Of a DNA stretch of 64,000 bases, positions 41,830-53,716 are shown piece after piece. The notes under the pieces are model-generated. The model made no database searches. It was not told the origin of the DNA and saw only the letters and a program-made list of their open reading frames with translations. The translations under genes and the position numbers were made by a program. The stretch covers positions 1,363,975-1,427,974 of the forward strand of contig NW_006920870.1 of the NCBI RefSeq assembly GCF_000417875.1, given 5' to 3'. Source of the DNA: Pseudozyma flocculosa PF-1 (lineage: Eukaryota; Basidiomycota; Ustilaginomycetes; Ustilaginales; Ustilaginaceae). The stretch's first letter is position 1. The number at the start of each line of letters is the position of its first letter.

Positions 41830-44800
41830 ATGGACAGCGCAGGCTCGACGGCCGACTCGACACGCCCAGCCCTTCCATCCACCTCGACTACCCACGCATC
41901 CTCCTCGTCCTCTTCCGGGCATGGAGAGCAGCCTCGACACCAGAATGGTAACGGCAGACATGACGACCGCCGTCCCCAGAACGGCACCAATCACGCCAAC
42001 GGGGGCAGAGCAGGCAACGCGGCCAGCGATGATGAGGAGGAGGAGGGTATGCTCCATGTAACGGAGGAGGGTCAGATTGAGGAAGAGGTCAGCCGCGACC
42101 CTGTCAGTAACGGCAGCCTCGCCGGCCGTCTCCAGCCGCTGCCCGACAAAGGGCCGACCGAACCACCTCCGCCATCCCATCGACGACTCACCTCCGACAA
42201 GTCCAAGGGCGGGCCGCGTGCCAGGGCGGGCGTCTCTCGACATGGCTCTCCTCGTGCGCCCGTCGTCCCGTACCCTGATCGCGGCGACCGCTTCTACGAG
42301 GCATCGCCGGCTCCCTCGACCTACAGCGCATCGAGGCAGCGCTTCTCGTACGCTGGCGAAAGCGCCTCGGTGTCCTCCCCCACCTCGGCCATCCCGCCCT
42401 ACTCGCCCGGCGCCTACGCATACGGAGCCCCGCATCGCGACCGCGATCCAACAAGGAGCGATTCTTACGCTCCTCCGACGAGATCGAGCTTCGGCGGGAG
42501 TGTTTCATCATCCAGAGCCGAACCGCTTCCGTCCAGGCGTGGTGGTGGCGGTCCAGCAGGAGTTGGCGGTGGCGGCGGCTACGCTAGTCCTGCCGCTGCC
42601 GCAAGAGCGCCAGATACCTACCGCCCCGGCGCAGCAGCAGCGGCAGCGTCCGCTGCCGCCATCAGGGACAGGGATCGGGACTGGGACTGGGAACGCGAGC
42701 GCGATCGTGATTGGAGCGTCGAGCGGGAGCGGGACGCGTATCGATACCGCGAGCTGGAGCGGGAGAGGGAGTGGGAGCGCGAGCGAAGCCGCGCGGCGAT
42801 GCTCTCCTCTTCGGCCGCCGCCTACGATCCTCTCATCGAGCCCGTGGCTGGACATCCGGCCTACGCGGCGGCGTCCAAGTACGGACCGGATCGCCTCGAC
42901 TATCCTCCGCACGCTCTGGCTCCGCCTGGGCGGGAACGGGACCGGGACTACGATCGGGACTGGGACTACGAGCGGGACTGGGACCGGGATAGGGATCGGG
43001 AGCGCGACAGCCTCCGTGAGAGGGAGAGGGACAGGGAGAGGGATAGGGATAGGGACAGGGAGAGGGATGTGCAGCGGGATCGCCTCCCGCCGCGGGACCA
43101 GCGGACGTGGGGTGCCGTCAACGCTCAGCCTCCAGCTTCGACGGGCTGGCGGCAGTGGGGCAGCAAATCGTCCGACAGCGGCCGTGGCGACCAAAAGGAG
43201 CGACGTCCGGGCGACAACGATGCAGCGTCTCTAGACGCGGGACGTGCAGCATCTGCCAAGTGAGTTTCCCCCTTGTTCTCGCTCTGGTCGCCGCGCTTGG
43301 GCTTTGGCTGACCTCTTCTTGCCTGCGCCTTCCTTCCTGCCTCTCCTCAAAACAGATCGCGATCTTCTCCCTCTTCCCGGGGCAACGACGCCGACAGCCG
43401 TGCACCCGCATCCAACGCCTCTGGACCGCGATCCGACAAGGGCGATGACCGGGCGTCTTCACCTTCAGCCATAAAGTCACCGCCTCAAACCGCATCGACG
43501 AAGCCGGCTCCGACCGCACCTTCTGTGCCAACGGCCACATCGGGCGAGCAGGATCAGGACAGGCGGGCTCCGAGCCCTGCAAACTCGCATCGATCCGCAA
43601 AGGACTTGGATGCTGGATCCGGCCCCCGATCTTCTCCGCCGCAAGTAAAGGAACCTCGACTGGCAACTGCGGAAGTCAAGGCGGAGAACGTAGCGGAGCA
43701 GCCCGCGTCAGAGGGATCGCAGAAGGCATCGAACGAACCTTTGTCGTCGATCGCGCAGGACGGAAACGACAAACGAGAACAAGCTCTAGCACACCTGGCT
43801 GATTCCTCTCTCGCCGCGCAGCCGAGCGCCTCCGAGACTGAGCCAGCCAATAGCTCGACGAGCATCGCAGAGGATGTGGCGTCGGACAAGCTCGCTCAGA
43901 GCAAGCCCGAGAGCTCGACAGCTTCAGCGTCCACGGAGGACGAGCAGAAGTCGACAGAATCCGCGGACGCTGGCGAAGGGGATGCGGCAGTGACAGCGCT
44001 TGCGAACGTAGGCGCTACCGAGGACGTCACCATGGCCGAGGTCACGACGGACGAGCCGCAGAGTCTCGCGCCAGACTCGAAGGCCACGGAGCAGCACCTC
44101 GAAGGCGCCCAGTCTCCCAAGCCTACGGCCGATGCCGTAGATTCCTTCGCGAACGAGGAGGACCTCGAGACTAAGGAGCAAGGCAGTTCCCTTCCTCCTA
44201 GCCGCGAGCTCGAGAAGCCGGGCGCCGAGGAGCGGCGGAGCACTGACGCCAAAAGCCAAGCAGCAGAACCTGCCTCGATCGGGCTCGATGCGATTGACGT
44301 AGTCAGGAGGGATTCTCCTGGCTCTCGCGCCGTCGAACAACAGGTTCCGGCGCCGCAGGATGCATCCGCCGACAACGAGGTCATGGCATCCGATGGGGTT
44401 CGCGACGAGGCGGACAAGAAGGCAGCGGCTCAGGGAGGGAACGACGCGCTTCAGTCCGCCAATGTCGGAGAAGGCACCGTGGCCTCGCGCGACGCAGCGC
44501 CAGCGCCATTGGTCGCGGTGGAGGTCTCTCTTCCACCCTCGGCTCCAGTCGAGCCAAAGAGCGACGCGGACGGCGACGCTGATGCGGCTGTCGTCAAAGA
44601 CGGCGAGCTCACGGGCATGGAAGACGTCAAAGCCCCCGAAGCTCGCGACAAGCCCAGGCAGGACGGCGACGCTCCTGCTCCAGAAGCGCCGCGGGAGCCG
44701 ATGCCCAGCTCAAGCCACGTCGCGCTTCCACACAGCTCGAGCATCGCCGAGGTCACGGATCTGCCTTCGATCGAGCGGTACACTCAAGAAGAGGTGGCCG

Positions 44801-47800
44801 AGGCAAAGGCTTTAGCTGCCAAGCGGGAGGCAGGGCCGGACGCAAAGGAGCAGGCGCACGACGACACCGACAAAGAGGTTCGCGACCCTGTGCCACTGCC
44901 GACGGAGATCAAGTCCGTCGAAAGTCCGCCGAAAGAGGTTTCTGCCGCAGCTCCTGCTGAAGCTGCCCCGGAAGGCCCCGAGCCAAGCGCAGTGGAGGCG
45001 GTCAGGAACAGCGACGGCACCTCCGCTGTAGTGCGCAATCAAGAAGCGGCTACCGGTGCTTCTGCAAGCGCTGCTCCCGTCCCATCTGCGCCGGATATCA
45101 AGCAGGAAGCTGGAGCGGTCGCGGATGTCGAGATGGCCCCGGCTGAACCGCTTCCAGCTATCGAACGACAGGCCTCGCCTGAGCGCGCGGCAATGGATGA
45201 GGACACCGCAGTGCCACCAGCAAGTGGTCCGCCTGCTGCAGCGGAGTTAACTGTCGCACCGTCCAAGCCAGATGGTCCGACTGAAGACACCCTCCCGGCC
45301 GCCAAGGCAAAGGACGAGCGCGGCGGCGAAATCGATTCTACATCCGCAGGCACACAAGCTGGATCGACGGCCGAGCCGACCCTTCCTCCTCGTCCTGCCC
45401 TGGCCGAGACCCGAAAAGACCAGGAGACGGCTTCGCCGGAAGAGGGTGGTGGGATTGACGTCGCAGGACGGGAGCGGCCCAAGACCAAAGCCGACAAGGC
45501 GATGAGGGTCCCACATCCCGAGGATGCCGGGCTGATCCCCGTCAATCCGGCTTTGGAGCTCAGAGCCGAAGTTGAGCAGGCCGAGGCTGTCGAGAGCGTG
45601 CAAAAGGCGGCGCGCGGGCGCCTTCCAGCGTTGCAGCTGCGTGGTCTGCACGACGGGTCCGCTGTTGAGCTCGAAGCGCCGCTCTTCACGCCGCGCACCG
45701 AAGAGGAGAGGCAGAAGGCCTCGAGACGGCTCGCTCTCCAGATCCTCTCGGAGCAGCGCATCAGCGAGCGCGACTGCAGGGTCGTCATTCGCGAGAACCA
45801 GGAACTCTCGCGCAAGACGACGCTCGACCAGCTCCACGCCGCCGTCCACGGGGTGCCACTCAGCGTCAGCGAGGGCAAGCCGCTGTGGAGGGACGAGGAC
45901 GACAAGTCGTTTGCACGCACCCACGCAAAGCTGATGGACCAGCTGCTCGCCAAGCGCAGACGGCTCAATGCCAAGGTCGACCGCCTCAAGCAGCAGTACC
46001 GCACTATCAACGAAGAATGGCAGGTCCACTGCGCACGGCTCGACCGCATCATCGAGCGGCGCGAGCTGCAGAGGCGTCCCCTCGTCAGCACGCCCCAGAC
46101 CCCGGCCGGTGTCGCCCCCGACGATGCGGGCAGCGGCATGCTGAGCAACAATGTCATGATGAGCCGCACCAATCGCCGCGGCCAGCAGGCCGGCTTCGCG
46201 GGGTTTGGCGACGCGGTGCGGTCCGAGGCCGAGTTCCTCGAGATCCTGGCCTCGCTCGAAAACGCCGATATGCAGGACCCCAGCATGCGCGCGGCGCGGA
46301 CGACGGCGACGGTGCCCGACATGGAGCTGGACCCGGACAGCGACCAGCCGGTCAAGCTCGACTACGACGACTCCAACGGCTTCGTCGCCGATCCGGTGGG
46401 CTTCTACCTCTCGGACTTTGACCCGGATGTCTGGTCTGAAGAGGAGAAGGCCATCTTTGCCCGGCGCTACGCGCTGTGGCCAAAGCAGTTTGGCAAGATC
46501 GCCCAGGCGCTGCCGCACAAGACGCCGGGCCAGTGCGTCGTCTACTATTACCTCAACAAGAAGGCGCCGGGCAACGACTTCAAGGCGCTGGCTGCGGCGC
46601 GCAACCGGGAGCGGAAACGCAAGACGCGCGTCAAGCCCAAGAAGGCCAAGGGCAGCGCGCTCATGGCCGACCTCAAGTCGGCCAAGGGCGACGAGCTCGA
46701 CGACGACGACGCCGGCCCGCCGTCCCCGACCGAGCCGGGCGAGTCGGCCAAGGCAGACGTTGCCGCGCCTGCGACCGCCAACCCGTCTCGCCGCGGCGGC
46801 ACGCGGCCCAAGATGACGGCTGCTCCAATCGACGGGGGGCAAGGCGCTGGTGGCGACGATGGTGCCGCAGCGGCGGGCACCAGTGCTGGCAAGAAGAGGT
46901 CGGCCACGGACGACGCAGTCGATGCTGATCAGCAGGAGACTCGTCCGTCGGACAAGAAGAAGTCGGGTTCCAAGGCGAAGCGCGCCAAGACAGAGGCGGG
47001 CGGCGAAAAGGTGAAGCGAGGCAAGGCGACGGTCAAGCGGGAGAGCACCGCCGAGACGCCATCAGCCGTGGCCGGGACCAAAGTTGCCGGCCCCGCCACA
47101 GGGCCTGACGTCTCGTCCGGCGAGGCACACGCGGCGATCCCAGGCCCCAAACATCAGCAGTCGCCAGCGCAGGCGTCGGACACCACGGATGTAGCGAGCG
47201 CGGCTCCTGCAGCACCGCCAGTTGGTCCTCAGCACGCAGACAGCGATCTTGCTGCAGCCGAGGCTTTGGGCGCTCTGGCTGGACTGTTTAGCTCGGCGCC
47301 TGCGACTTCCGCCGCCACCACCGCAACAGCAGCACCGGCGCCGACGCCGGTGTCAGAGTCCGCCACCCGAGCTGACTCCACCGCCGAGGCAGGGCCCGAT
47401 GTCTCGATGTCCAACGACTCGGATCTTCAAAAGGCACCCAAGAAACGTCGAGGCGGCGCCGCCGGCAAGAATGGCGTGGTCGAGCTCGGCGAAGGCGGAG
47501 AGCCAGTCGCCGTCAAGGTCAAGACGCGGCAGCCGACGTCGTCCTACTGGTCTGTGGCTGAGCGCTCCGAGTTCCTTCGCTCGCTCGCACTGCACGGCAA
47601 AAACTGGGATGCCATCGCCTCGGCGCTCTCTCAAAAGTCGGCAGCTCAGGCGCGCAACTACTTTGCACGCAACGCGGCCGAGCCCGACTTTACCGAGGCG
47701 GCGATGCTGGCCGAGCAAAACGCAGGCCTCTCCCTCGACGAGAGGATGGACGCCGCCTCCGCTTTCGCCCGCCAGCGCTTCAGCGGCAGCAGTGCCCACG

Positions 47801-49843
47801 TCAGTGCAAACGCTGCCGCCGCCGCCGCCGCCGCTGCTGCCAGCACAATAGCCCGCGGCCCGTCGCCCATGGGGTCGAGCGGACTGCCAACGCCCGTCAC
47901 CGCTCCCGAGGTCAATAGGAGCAGCTACTTTGCCACTGTCACGGCGCTGCCCCGCGCCACGTCGGCAGCGCCCATGGGTCAGCCGGCTGCGCCGCGGGTC
48001 GTGTCGGGAGGGTCGATCGCTCCCGATTCGCCGCCCCCGTCGGGCTACCGCGGGCTGCAGATCAACAGCCTGCTCAATGAGGAGAGCTTGACCGACCACG
48101 ACCGAAAGCGACGATCCTCGATCCACGACTGGTTCGGCGATCGCGGCGACGGTGAAGGTGCCGCCATCAACGCCAGCAGCGGCGGTCCTGCGGAACGCTC
48201 GGTCCATGGCGACGGTCTCGACCGTATCGGAACAGCGTCCCGCAGCGTCGCAGCAGACGTGGAGCGTCGTCCGCTGACGTCCGACGGCCCGCAGAGCCGC
48301 TACGTCCCCGCCGGCGAGCTCGCAGCGACGGCCAAGCGTTACGAGGCGTTCGGCGTCCAACGTCAGCCGAGCAGCAGCGCCACCTCTTATGCCGGCATGC
48401 CACCGCCCTCGGCGTTCCAGGTGGAGCGGGCTCCGAGCGTATACCCCTCGCGCCATTCAGCTTCGCAGCCTCCCCCGACGGCACAGGCGCAGCAACACCA
48501 GCAACACCAGCAACACCAGCAACAGCACCAGCACCAGCAGCAGCAGCAGCAGCAGCACCCGCCTTCGCACCTGCACCGTCCTTCGCCTCCAACCTTGCCG
48601 CCGCCATCCGGCGCCCTCGAGGCATTCCCGCCGGCGCCGGCACAGCCGGCACCTCCTTCGAGGTACAGCACGCAGCCAGAGTACCGCACTTCAGAGCCCA
48701 GCTTGGCTCACCGATCTGCTCCGCCCCTCTCTCCCCGCGAGGCGTCCGAGCACACGCTGCCGCCAGTCCACGCGGGGCCTGCACGTCCGACCGGCCTCGC
48801 CTACGAGCGTGCCTCGTCTGCGGCACCCTCGCATCCGGCATTGCCGCCGTACGGTCGCTATTCGGCCTCGCCCGGTCCCTCGGCCATCTACGCCAGCCAT
48901 GCTCCCTCGTCGCTGGCGATGCGCGGACGGACGCTACCCGGCGCGGCCTACGCACAGCCCAGCGGCTCGACGACCGATCGATCGCCCGAGGACCTGCACC
49001 GGTGGCACCGCACCGTCNNNNNNNNNNNNNNNNNNNNNNNNNNNNNNNNNNNNNNNNNNNNNNNNNNNNNNNNNNNNNNNNNNNNNNNNNNNNNNNNNNN
49101 NNNNNNNNNNNNNNNNNNNNNNNNNNNNNNNNNNNNNNNNNNNNNNNNNNNNNNNNNNNNNNNNNNNNNNNNNNNNNNNNNNNNNNNNNNNNNNNNNNNN
49201 NNNNNNNNNNNNNNNNNNNNNNNNNNNNNNNNNNNNNNNNNNNNNNNNNNNNNNNNNNNNNNNNNNNNNNNNNNNNNNNNNNNNNNNNNNNNNNNNNNNN
49301 NNNNNNNNNNNNNNNNNNNNNNNNNNNNNNNNNNNNNNNNNNNNNNNNNNNNNNNNNNNNNNNNNNNNNNNNNNNNNNNNNNNNNNNNNNNNNNNNNNNN
49401 NNNNNNNNNNNNNNNNNNNNNNNNNNNNNNNNNNNNNNNNNNNNNNNNNNNNNNNNNNNNNNNNNNNNNNNNNNNNNNNNNNNNNNNNNNNNNNNNNNNN
49501 NNNNNNNNNNNNNNNNNNNNNNNNNNNNNNNNNNNNNNNNNNNNNNNGGCCCTATTCTGCCGGGTCGGCGTACAGATCAATGACGAAGCCCTACTCGACC
49601 TACAGCAGCCAGGGGCCCGCAGCGCGTCCCTCGCTCTCCCCCTCGACGGCGGGCGGCGTGCCGCTGCCCCCGACGCTGCCGAGCCTCTCGGCGGGCGGAC
49701 GTTCGTTGCCCCCGCTCCTCGGAACGTTTGGCAGCCGCGCCATGCCTCCCTCGCTCAGTCGGCCTACGCGTCCGATGACGCCCGACGAGCAGCGATGGCA
49801 CCACCACCAGCAACAGCAGCAGCAGAGGGAGCAGGAGAGGTAG
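41830..49843 (+). CDS. SNT1: SNT1-like SANT-domain corepressor subunit (Set3C/N-CoR type), interrupted by assembly gap
   Basis: A very large, mostly disordered nuclear protein. Exon 1 is 41830-43259. The intron 43260-43355 (GTGAGT...AACAG, phase 2) leads into exon 2, open from 43356 to the gap at 49018. After the gap the frame 49550-49843 (PYSAGSAYRSMTKPYS... to REQER stop) looks like the true C-terminus. Exon 1 carries Arg-Asp/Arg-Glu dipeptide repeats (42660-43090). Two SANT domains lie around residues 1500-1555 (DVWSEEEKAIFARRYALWPK, then HKTPGQCVVYYY) and 1872-1920 (SSYWSVAERSEFLRSLALHG). Their spacing and the preceding helical segment (LLAKRRRLNAKVDRL) follow Snt1/N-CoR/SMRT proteins, which anchor histone deacetylases. 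The 500 acidic, Ala/Glu-rich residues before the SANT region are low complexity. The C-terminal third has a His/Gln tract. Total length is roughly 2,600 residues if the gap size is right. Confidence 0.8.
42660..43090 (+). repeat. Arg-Asp/Arg-Glu dipeptide-encoding repeat
   Basis: Degenerate GGGA(C/G)-type hexamer repeats within exon 1 of the SNT1-like gene encode long alternating RD/RE dipeptides, resembling RS/RD-like mixed-charge domains that often drive nuclear condensation. Confidence 0.75.
48490..48556 (+). repeat. CAG/CAACAC repeat encoding a Gln/His tract
   Basis: Imperfect CAGCAACAC units followed by a pure CAG run, in frame inside the SNT1-like gene; probably length-variable between strains. 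Confidence 0.8.
49018..49547. other. Assembly gap (530 N)
   Basis: Unknown bases inside the SNT1-like coding region. The preferred frames on the two sides differ by one base with the stated gap length, so the gap size is estimated or an intron lies inside it. Low-complexity His/Gln/Pro coding sequence on both sides probably caused the gap. Confidence 0.95.
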
Positions 49844-50179
49844 ACGACGCCGTACCGTCATCCTTTTTCCCCTCCGTCCCTGCTGAAGATCGAGATCCGT
49901 CTTTCTCCCGTCCTCTTTTCTCTTTCGCGCACCGATGGTTGTATGAGTAATCAATCGCCGCGATGGGTTGGATCTTTCCTCCTTCTCCTCTCCCGCGCCC
50001 CCCTTCCCTCTTCTTCCCCCGCCTTGCCTGCCTTGTTGTATTCCAGAGTACCGAGACCGGATCTGCAAAATCGTGTACCTGCCCTGTCCTGGCCGTGCGT
50101 GTGCTCTCTGTCTGCTCTTCTGCCGCCGCTGACAGGACCGTCACCGACTGCCAGTCGCCTGGCAGAAGCAGGGCGGGAC
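49844..50179. other. Intergenic region SNT1-like gene / tRNA
   Basis: About 335 bases, pyrimidine-rich, taken as the 3' UTR of the SNT1-like gene. Nothing else seen. Confidence 0.4.
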
Positions 50180-50187
50180 AAAAAAAA
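50180..50187 (-). terminator. RNA polymerase III terminator
   Basis: A run of eight T on the minus strand starts two bases after the tRNA 3' end, as expected for Pol III termination. Confidence 0.85.
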
Positions 50188-50188
50188 G

Positions 50189-50296
50189 TGATCTCTCCCA
50201 GGCTCGAACTGAGGACCTCCTCCGATTAATCAGGCGTGCGGCTCCAGGCTACACAACTTGTTAAGGAGACGCGCTGACCAACTGCGCCAAGAAACC
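50189..50296 (-). tRNA. tRNA-Val (anticodon AAC) with 34-nt intron
   Basis: The cloverleaf can be drawn fully on the minus strand: acceptor GGTTTCT/AGAGATC (two G-U pairs), D arm GCGC-AGTTGGTCA-GCGC, anticodon stem TCTCC/GGAGG, loop T-T-AAC-A with the intron inserted after position 37, five-base variable loop, T arm CTCAG-TTCGAGC-CTGGG, discriminator A. Mature length is 74. The intron contains TTAAT, which can pair with the anticodon loop as eukaryotic tRNA introns usually do. The start GGTTTC is typical of fungal tRNA-Val(AAC). Internal A box (TGGCGCAGTTGG) and B box (AGTTCGAGCCT) are present. Confidence 0.93.
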
Positions 50297-50510
50297 ATTT
50301 GATGTCGATTTACGAAATGTTGCAAATATATACTAAGAGATTACAGAGGCAGATTCAGGCTGGCTGAAGCCTTACCCACAACCAACGATCGCTCAGCGCG
50401 CACGCAACCCAAGGAGTGATAGCATGCATGCATTGCAAAGGGTCAGAGACCGGAGGCGGTAACGGTAACAAGCAGGCGAGGTGGCATGCAAGCAAGAGGA
50501 TGGCACGACG

Positions 50511-52000
50511 CTACGACGAGGGCGCGGTGCAGCCGCCCCGGGTGGTCGGGTTGGCCGCCTCGGGGTTGGGCGTGGCGGCGCCCGAGGCCGGAGCGCTGCC
50601 GTCGCCCTCGACGCCGTCGAGTCTCCTCTTTTTCCGCTCGGCCTTGTCCTCGTTGTCCCTGGCCAGCTGCTCGCGCCGCTGGGTGGTGTCGAGCCTCTTG
50701 GGTCCGCCCTGGGCCGTGAGGATCTCGACGCCCGTCTCGGTGATGAGCAGCGTCTCCTCGAATGCCGCCGAGCGCAGCCCGTCGACGGTCGAGACGGTCC
50801 AGTCGTCGGGCCAGCTGAGGTCCTTCCAGTTGCCCTGGTTGATCATCGGCTCAATGGTAAAGATGTGGCCCGGCTGCATGATGCCGTACGCCTTCTTGGT
50901 GCGGTGGTGGTAGACGGTCGGCGCGCCGTGAAAGACGCGGCCGATGCCGTGGCCCGTGTACCGCTTGACGACCGACAGGCCCGAGGCCTCGGCGACGGGC
51001 TGGATGGCGTTGCCGATCTCGGCGTAGGGCACGCCCGGCCCGCAGATGGCGATGGCGGCGTCGAGGCACTCGCGCGTCACCTTGATGAGCTTCATCGACG
51101 CCTCGTCCGCCTTGGCCTTTTCGCCGACGGGGTAGGTGCCGTTGAGGTCGCCGTGGAAGCCGTGGTGGAAGAGAGTGACGTCGAGGTTGATGATGTCGCC
51201 GTCCTCGAGCGGGCGCTTGTCCGGGATGCCGTGGCAGATGATTTCGTTGACGGAGCTGGGCGCCATGGAGCAGCAAATGGGGGCGGAACATGTCAGCTGG
51301 CGGTCCTCGCGGATGCGGGCTAATCCAGGCTAAGGCGAGCGGAGAGGACTCACGTGCAGACGCTCTTGGGGTAGCCGTGATAGCCCAGCGGGCTAGGGTA
51401 GCAGTCGCGCTTGATGGCCTCTGCAAACACAACCTTGTCTATCTCGTCGGTGGTGATTCCGGGCCGGATATGAGACGCGGCGATGTCGAGCACCTCGCGC
51501 GCCAGCTGGATGGGGTCGGGGTGAGCGGGATGCGGCGGGCCATCAGCACGCGAGCTCCGGGCGAAGGTCCTGTTCGTCAGTCTGTCGGCCGGACTCACAA
51601 TGGCAGCCTTCCTTACGCCATCCTGATCCGCTGGCGGGTTGACACGGATGTTGCGGGACTCGAGGAGCTGCAGGGTTGCAAGGTTCATAGGGCCAGGCTC
51701 GAGGCGATGTCAGTACCGAAGCGCTTTGCACCAGGTGCGCGCGAGACAGGGTGGCAGAAGCCGAGGAAACGGAATGCGAGGGCGAGCGCTGACCTGCCAC
51801 CAAAACTGCAACCACATCCTTACCCCTTCCCGTGCGTAGTTTGGCTTTCGGATCGACGGCGGGACCTTGGACTTTGGCGCGAGCGGGTAGACGGCCTTGA
51901 CGCTGCCGGCGTACTTGAAGCCCGGCGCATCCTCGAACGGGTCAAAGGTGAAGCTGCTCGACGGAGCGTCGTTGTTCTTGGTCGTTGCAGTCGGAGACAT
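50511..52000 (-). CDS. MAP1: Methionine aminopeptidase type I (zinc-finger domain absent)
   Basis: Removes the initiator methionine from nascent proteins. Four exons: 52000-51824, 51667-51599, 51505-51354, 51255-50511; GT-AG junctions keep frame and give 380 residues. Exon 3 joins exon 4 as [17 protein letters not shown], a diagnostic block. Dinuclear metal ligands are all visible: D158 (NLDVT), D169 (GDLNGT), H235 (YTGHGIG), E268 (FTIEPM), E299 (SAAFEETLL). The fifth-ligand motif reads AAFEET and not the usual AQFEHT. The N-terminal 59 residues contain the linker [20 protein letters not shown] seen in eukaryotic type I enzymes but lack the Cys/His zinc finger that normally precedes it. The charged C-terminal tail (about 320-380) is extra. 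ATG 52000 has a strong context (GCCACCATGTC). It is divergent from YRA1. Confidence 0.93.
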
Positions 52001-52395
52001 GGTGGCAGCTTGTGTATGAGGGACGGACAAAGGAGCGGAGTAGGGAGGGCGAAGTCAAGTGAGGAAGGGAGAAGTGGTGGAGAGCCGGGAGGCAGGCTCG
52101 GCAGGCGTGGGCCCGGCCCCTCGACTTCCCCGCCTTGAAATTTCTGCAGGGCTGCGCTATCCGACTCCCGAGGCGAGGCGGACGCCGCTTGGCTTGCAGG
52201 CGCGCCCTGGCAGGCCCGGCCTGGCAGCCGACAGCACAAAGGCGCACGACCACAACGGGCCGTCTGGCCGCCCAACGCGCGCGTCTACCCTACCAGACAC
52301 CATCACCACCTCCCGCCTTCCACTCCTCGTCACACTCCCTTCGGACTCCAGCTAGACTCGCAGCCTCTTGGTCTACTCTCAGCTTTTCGCCCACT
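52001..52395. promoter_or_regulatory. Divergent promoter region MAP1 / YRA1
   Basis: 395 bases between two housekeeping starts; must serve both. GGCAGGC-type repeats occur at 52085-52110 and 52190-52225. No TATA box seen. Confidence 0.5.
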
Positions 52396-53716
52396 ATGTC
52401 CTCTCGTCTCCTCAACCAGTCGCTCGGCCAGCTCGGCCAAAAGGATCGTCGGGCGGCTCCCGGCGGCGGTTCCTCGCGCAACTCGCCCTACAACGTACGT
52501 TGACGCGCCTCGGACTTCCCGCTTCGTCTCTTCTCCGCCGGATCGTAGCCGGCTGCTTCCCGACACCGCCCCATCTCGGCGGACGATGCGTTTCTCCGCT
52601 TGCAAGCAAGCCGTCCTTCCCGATATTGATCGCAAGCCTGCGCCGGATCTTGCCCCCCACCCCTCGTCTTGCCCTTCCCGGTTCTGACTGCAGCGACCCG
52701 ACCGAAGCTCGAGCGGATCGGATGGAGCGTGGAAGCACGATATGTTTGACGCGCACAACGCCGCGGGCGCCAGGGGGAGGGGTCCTCGCGGCGGGCCAGG
52801 CTCCGCGGGCGCCTCTCTCAAGCCCACCGCCAAGCTGACCATCGACAACCTTCACTACGAAGTCAGCGATGACGAGCTGCGTGATTTGTTCGAGCGGATC
52901 GGTCCGGTCGTCAAGGCCTTCATCAAGGTGGGTTGCTCTATCCGAGATGGACGGGTCGCCGTGTTTCGGGTGCTGACCCGCAAGCCTCCCTTGTTCTCTC
53001 TCCTCTGGCTGCTGAACGCCAGTACGACCGCTCTGGCCGATCGACCGGACAAGCCGTCGTCATCTACGAAAGTGCAGACGATGCCGCAGCCGCCAAGGGA
53101 GAGTACGATGGCGCGAAAGCCAAGGGCCAGGTCATCACCATCACGCAGGAGATGCGCGCAGAGCGCCCACCGCGCGGCAACGCGTCAGCGGCAGCAGCGG
53201 CAGACGGCTCGGGCGGCAAGGATCTGTTGTCGCGCTTCGACCTCTTGTCCCGGATGGGAGGGTGAGTCGAATTCTGCAGTGTAGCCAGAGATGGACGCAC
53301 GCATGCCGCCCAGGTCCGGCACGGTCTGACTCTCGCTTTCCCTTGACTTGCTGCTTCTCCGTCGTCACAGACCGAAACCGGAGGCGCCGCGCAACGCGCC
53401 CAGGGGACCGGCTGCCGACTCGGCGCGGTCATCAGGCGGTGGACGCGCGTCGGGTCGGCCCGGTCCGCAACGCAGCGTCAGCGGAGGTGGGAGGCAGCAG
53501 TCGACGGGACGCAGCGGTGGCCGCGAGAAGCGCAAGCCCGCGACGCAAGCCGACCTCGACGCCGAGCTCGAGGCCTTCATGAAGGCACCGCCGGGTGCCG
53601 CAGCGGCAGCGCAACCCGCCCAGCAGCCCGCAGCGCAGCCCGCTCCTGCCCCTGCGCCCAACTCGACGGCCGCCTCGATGCACGCCGTGCCGACCGAGGA
53701 CGTCGAGATGTCCTGA
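52396..53716 (+). CDS. YRA1: ALY/REF-type mRNA export adaptor (RRM protein)
   Basis: Couples transcription and splicing to mRNA export by binding RNA, the UAP56/Sub2 helicase and the Mex67 receptor in the TREX complex. Four exons: 52396-52494, 52694-52927, 53023-53261, 53371-53716, giving 305 residues. The short N-terminal motif MSSRLLNQSLGQL and the C-terminal LDAELEAFM are the two Sub2-binding elements of the family. A central RRM starts at KLTIDNLHYEVSDDELRDLF (RNP2-like) and continues in exon 3 with GQAVVIYESADDAAAA (RNP1-like). Arg/Gly-rich segments flank the RRM (GARGRGPRGGPGSAG and GGGRASGRPGPQRS). The exon 2 start is the least certain junction. The acceptor CTGCAG at 52693 keeps frame and yields AWKHDMFDAHNAAG, a segment expected just before the RRM. 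Confidence 0.9.
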
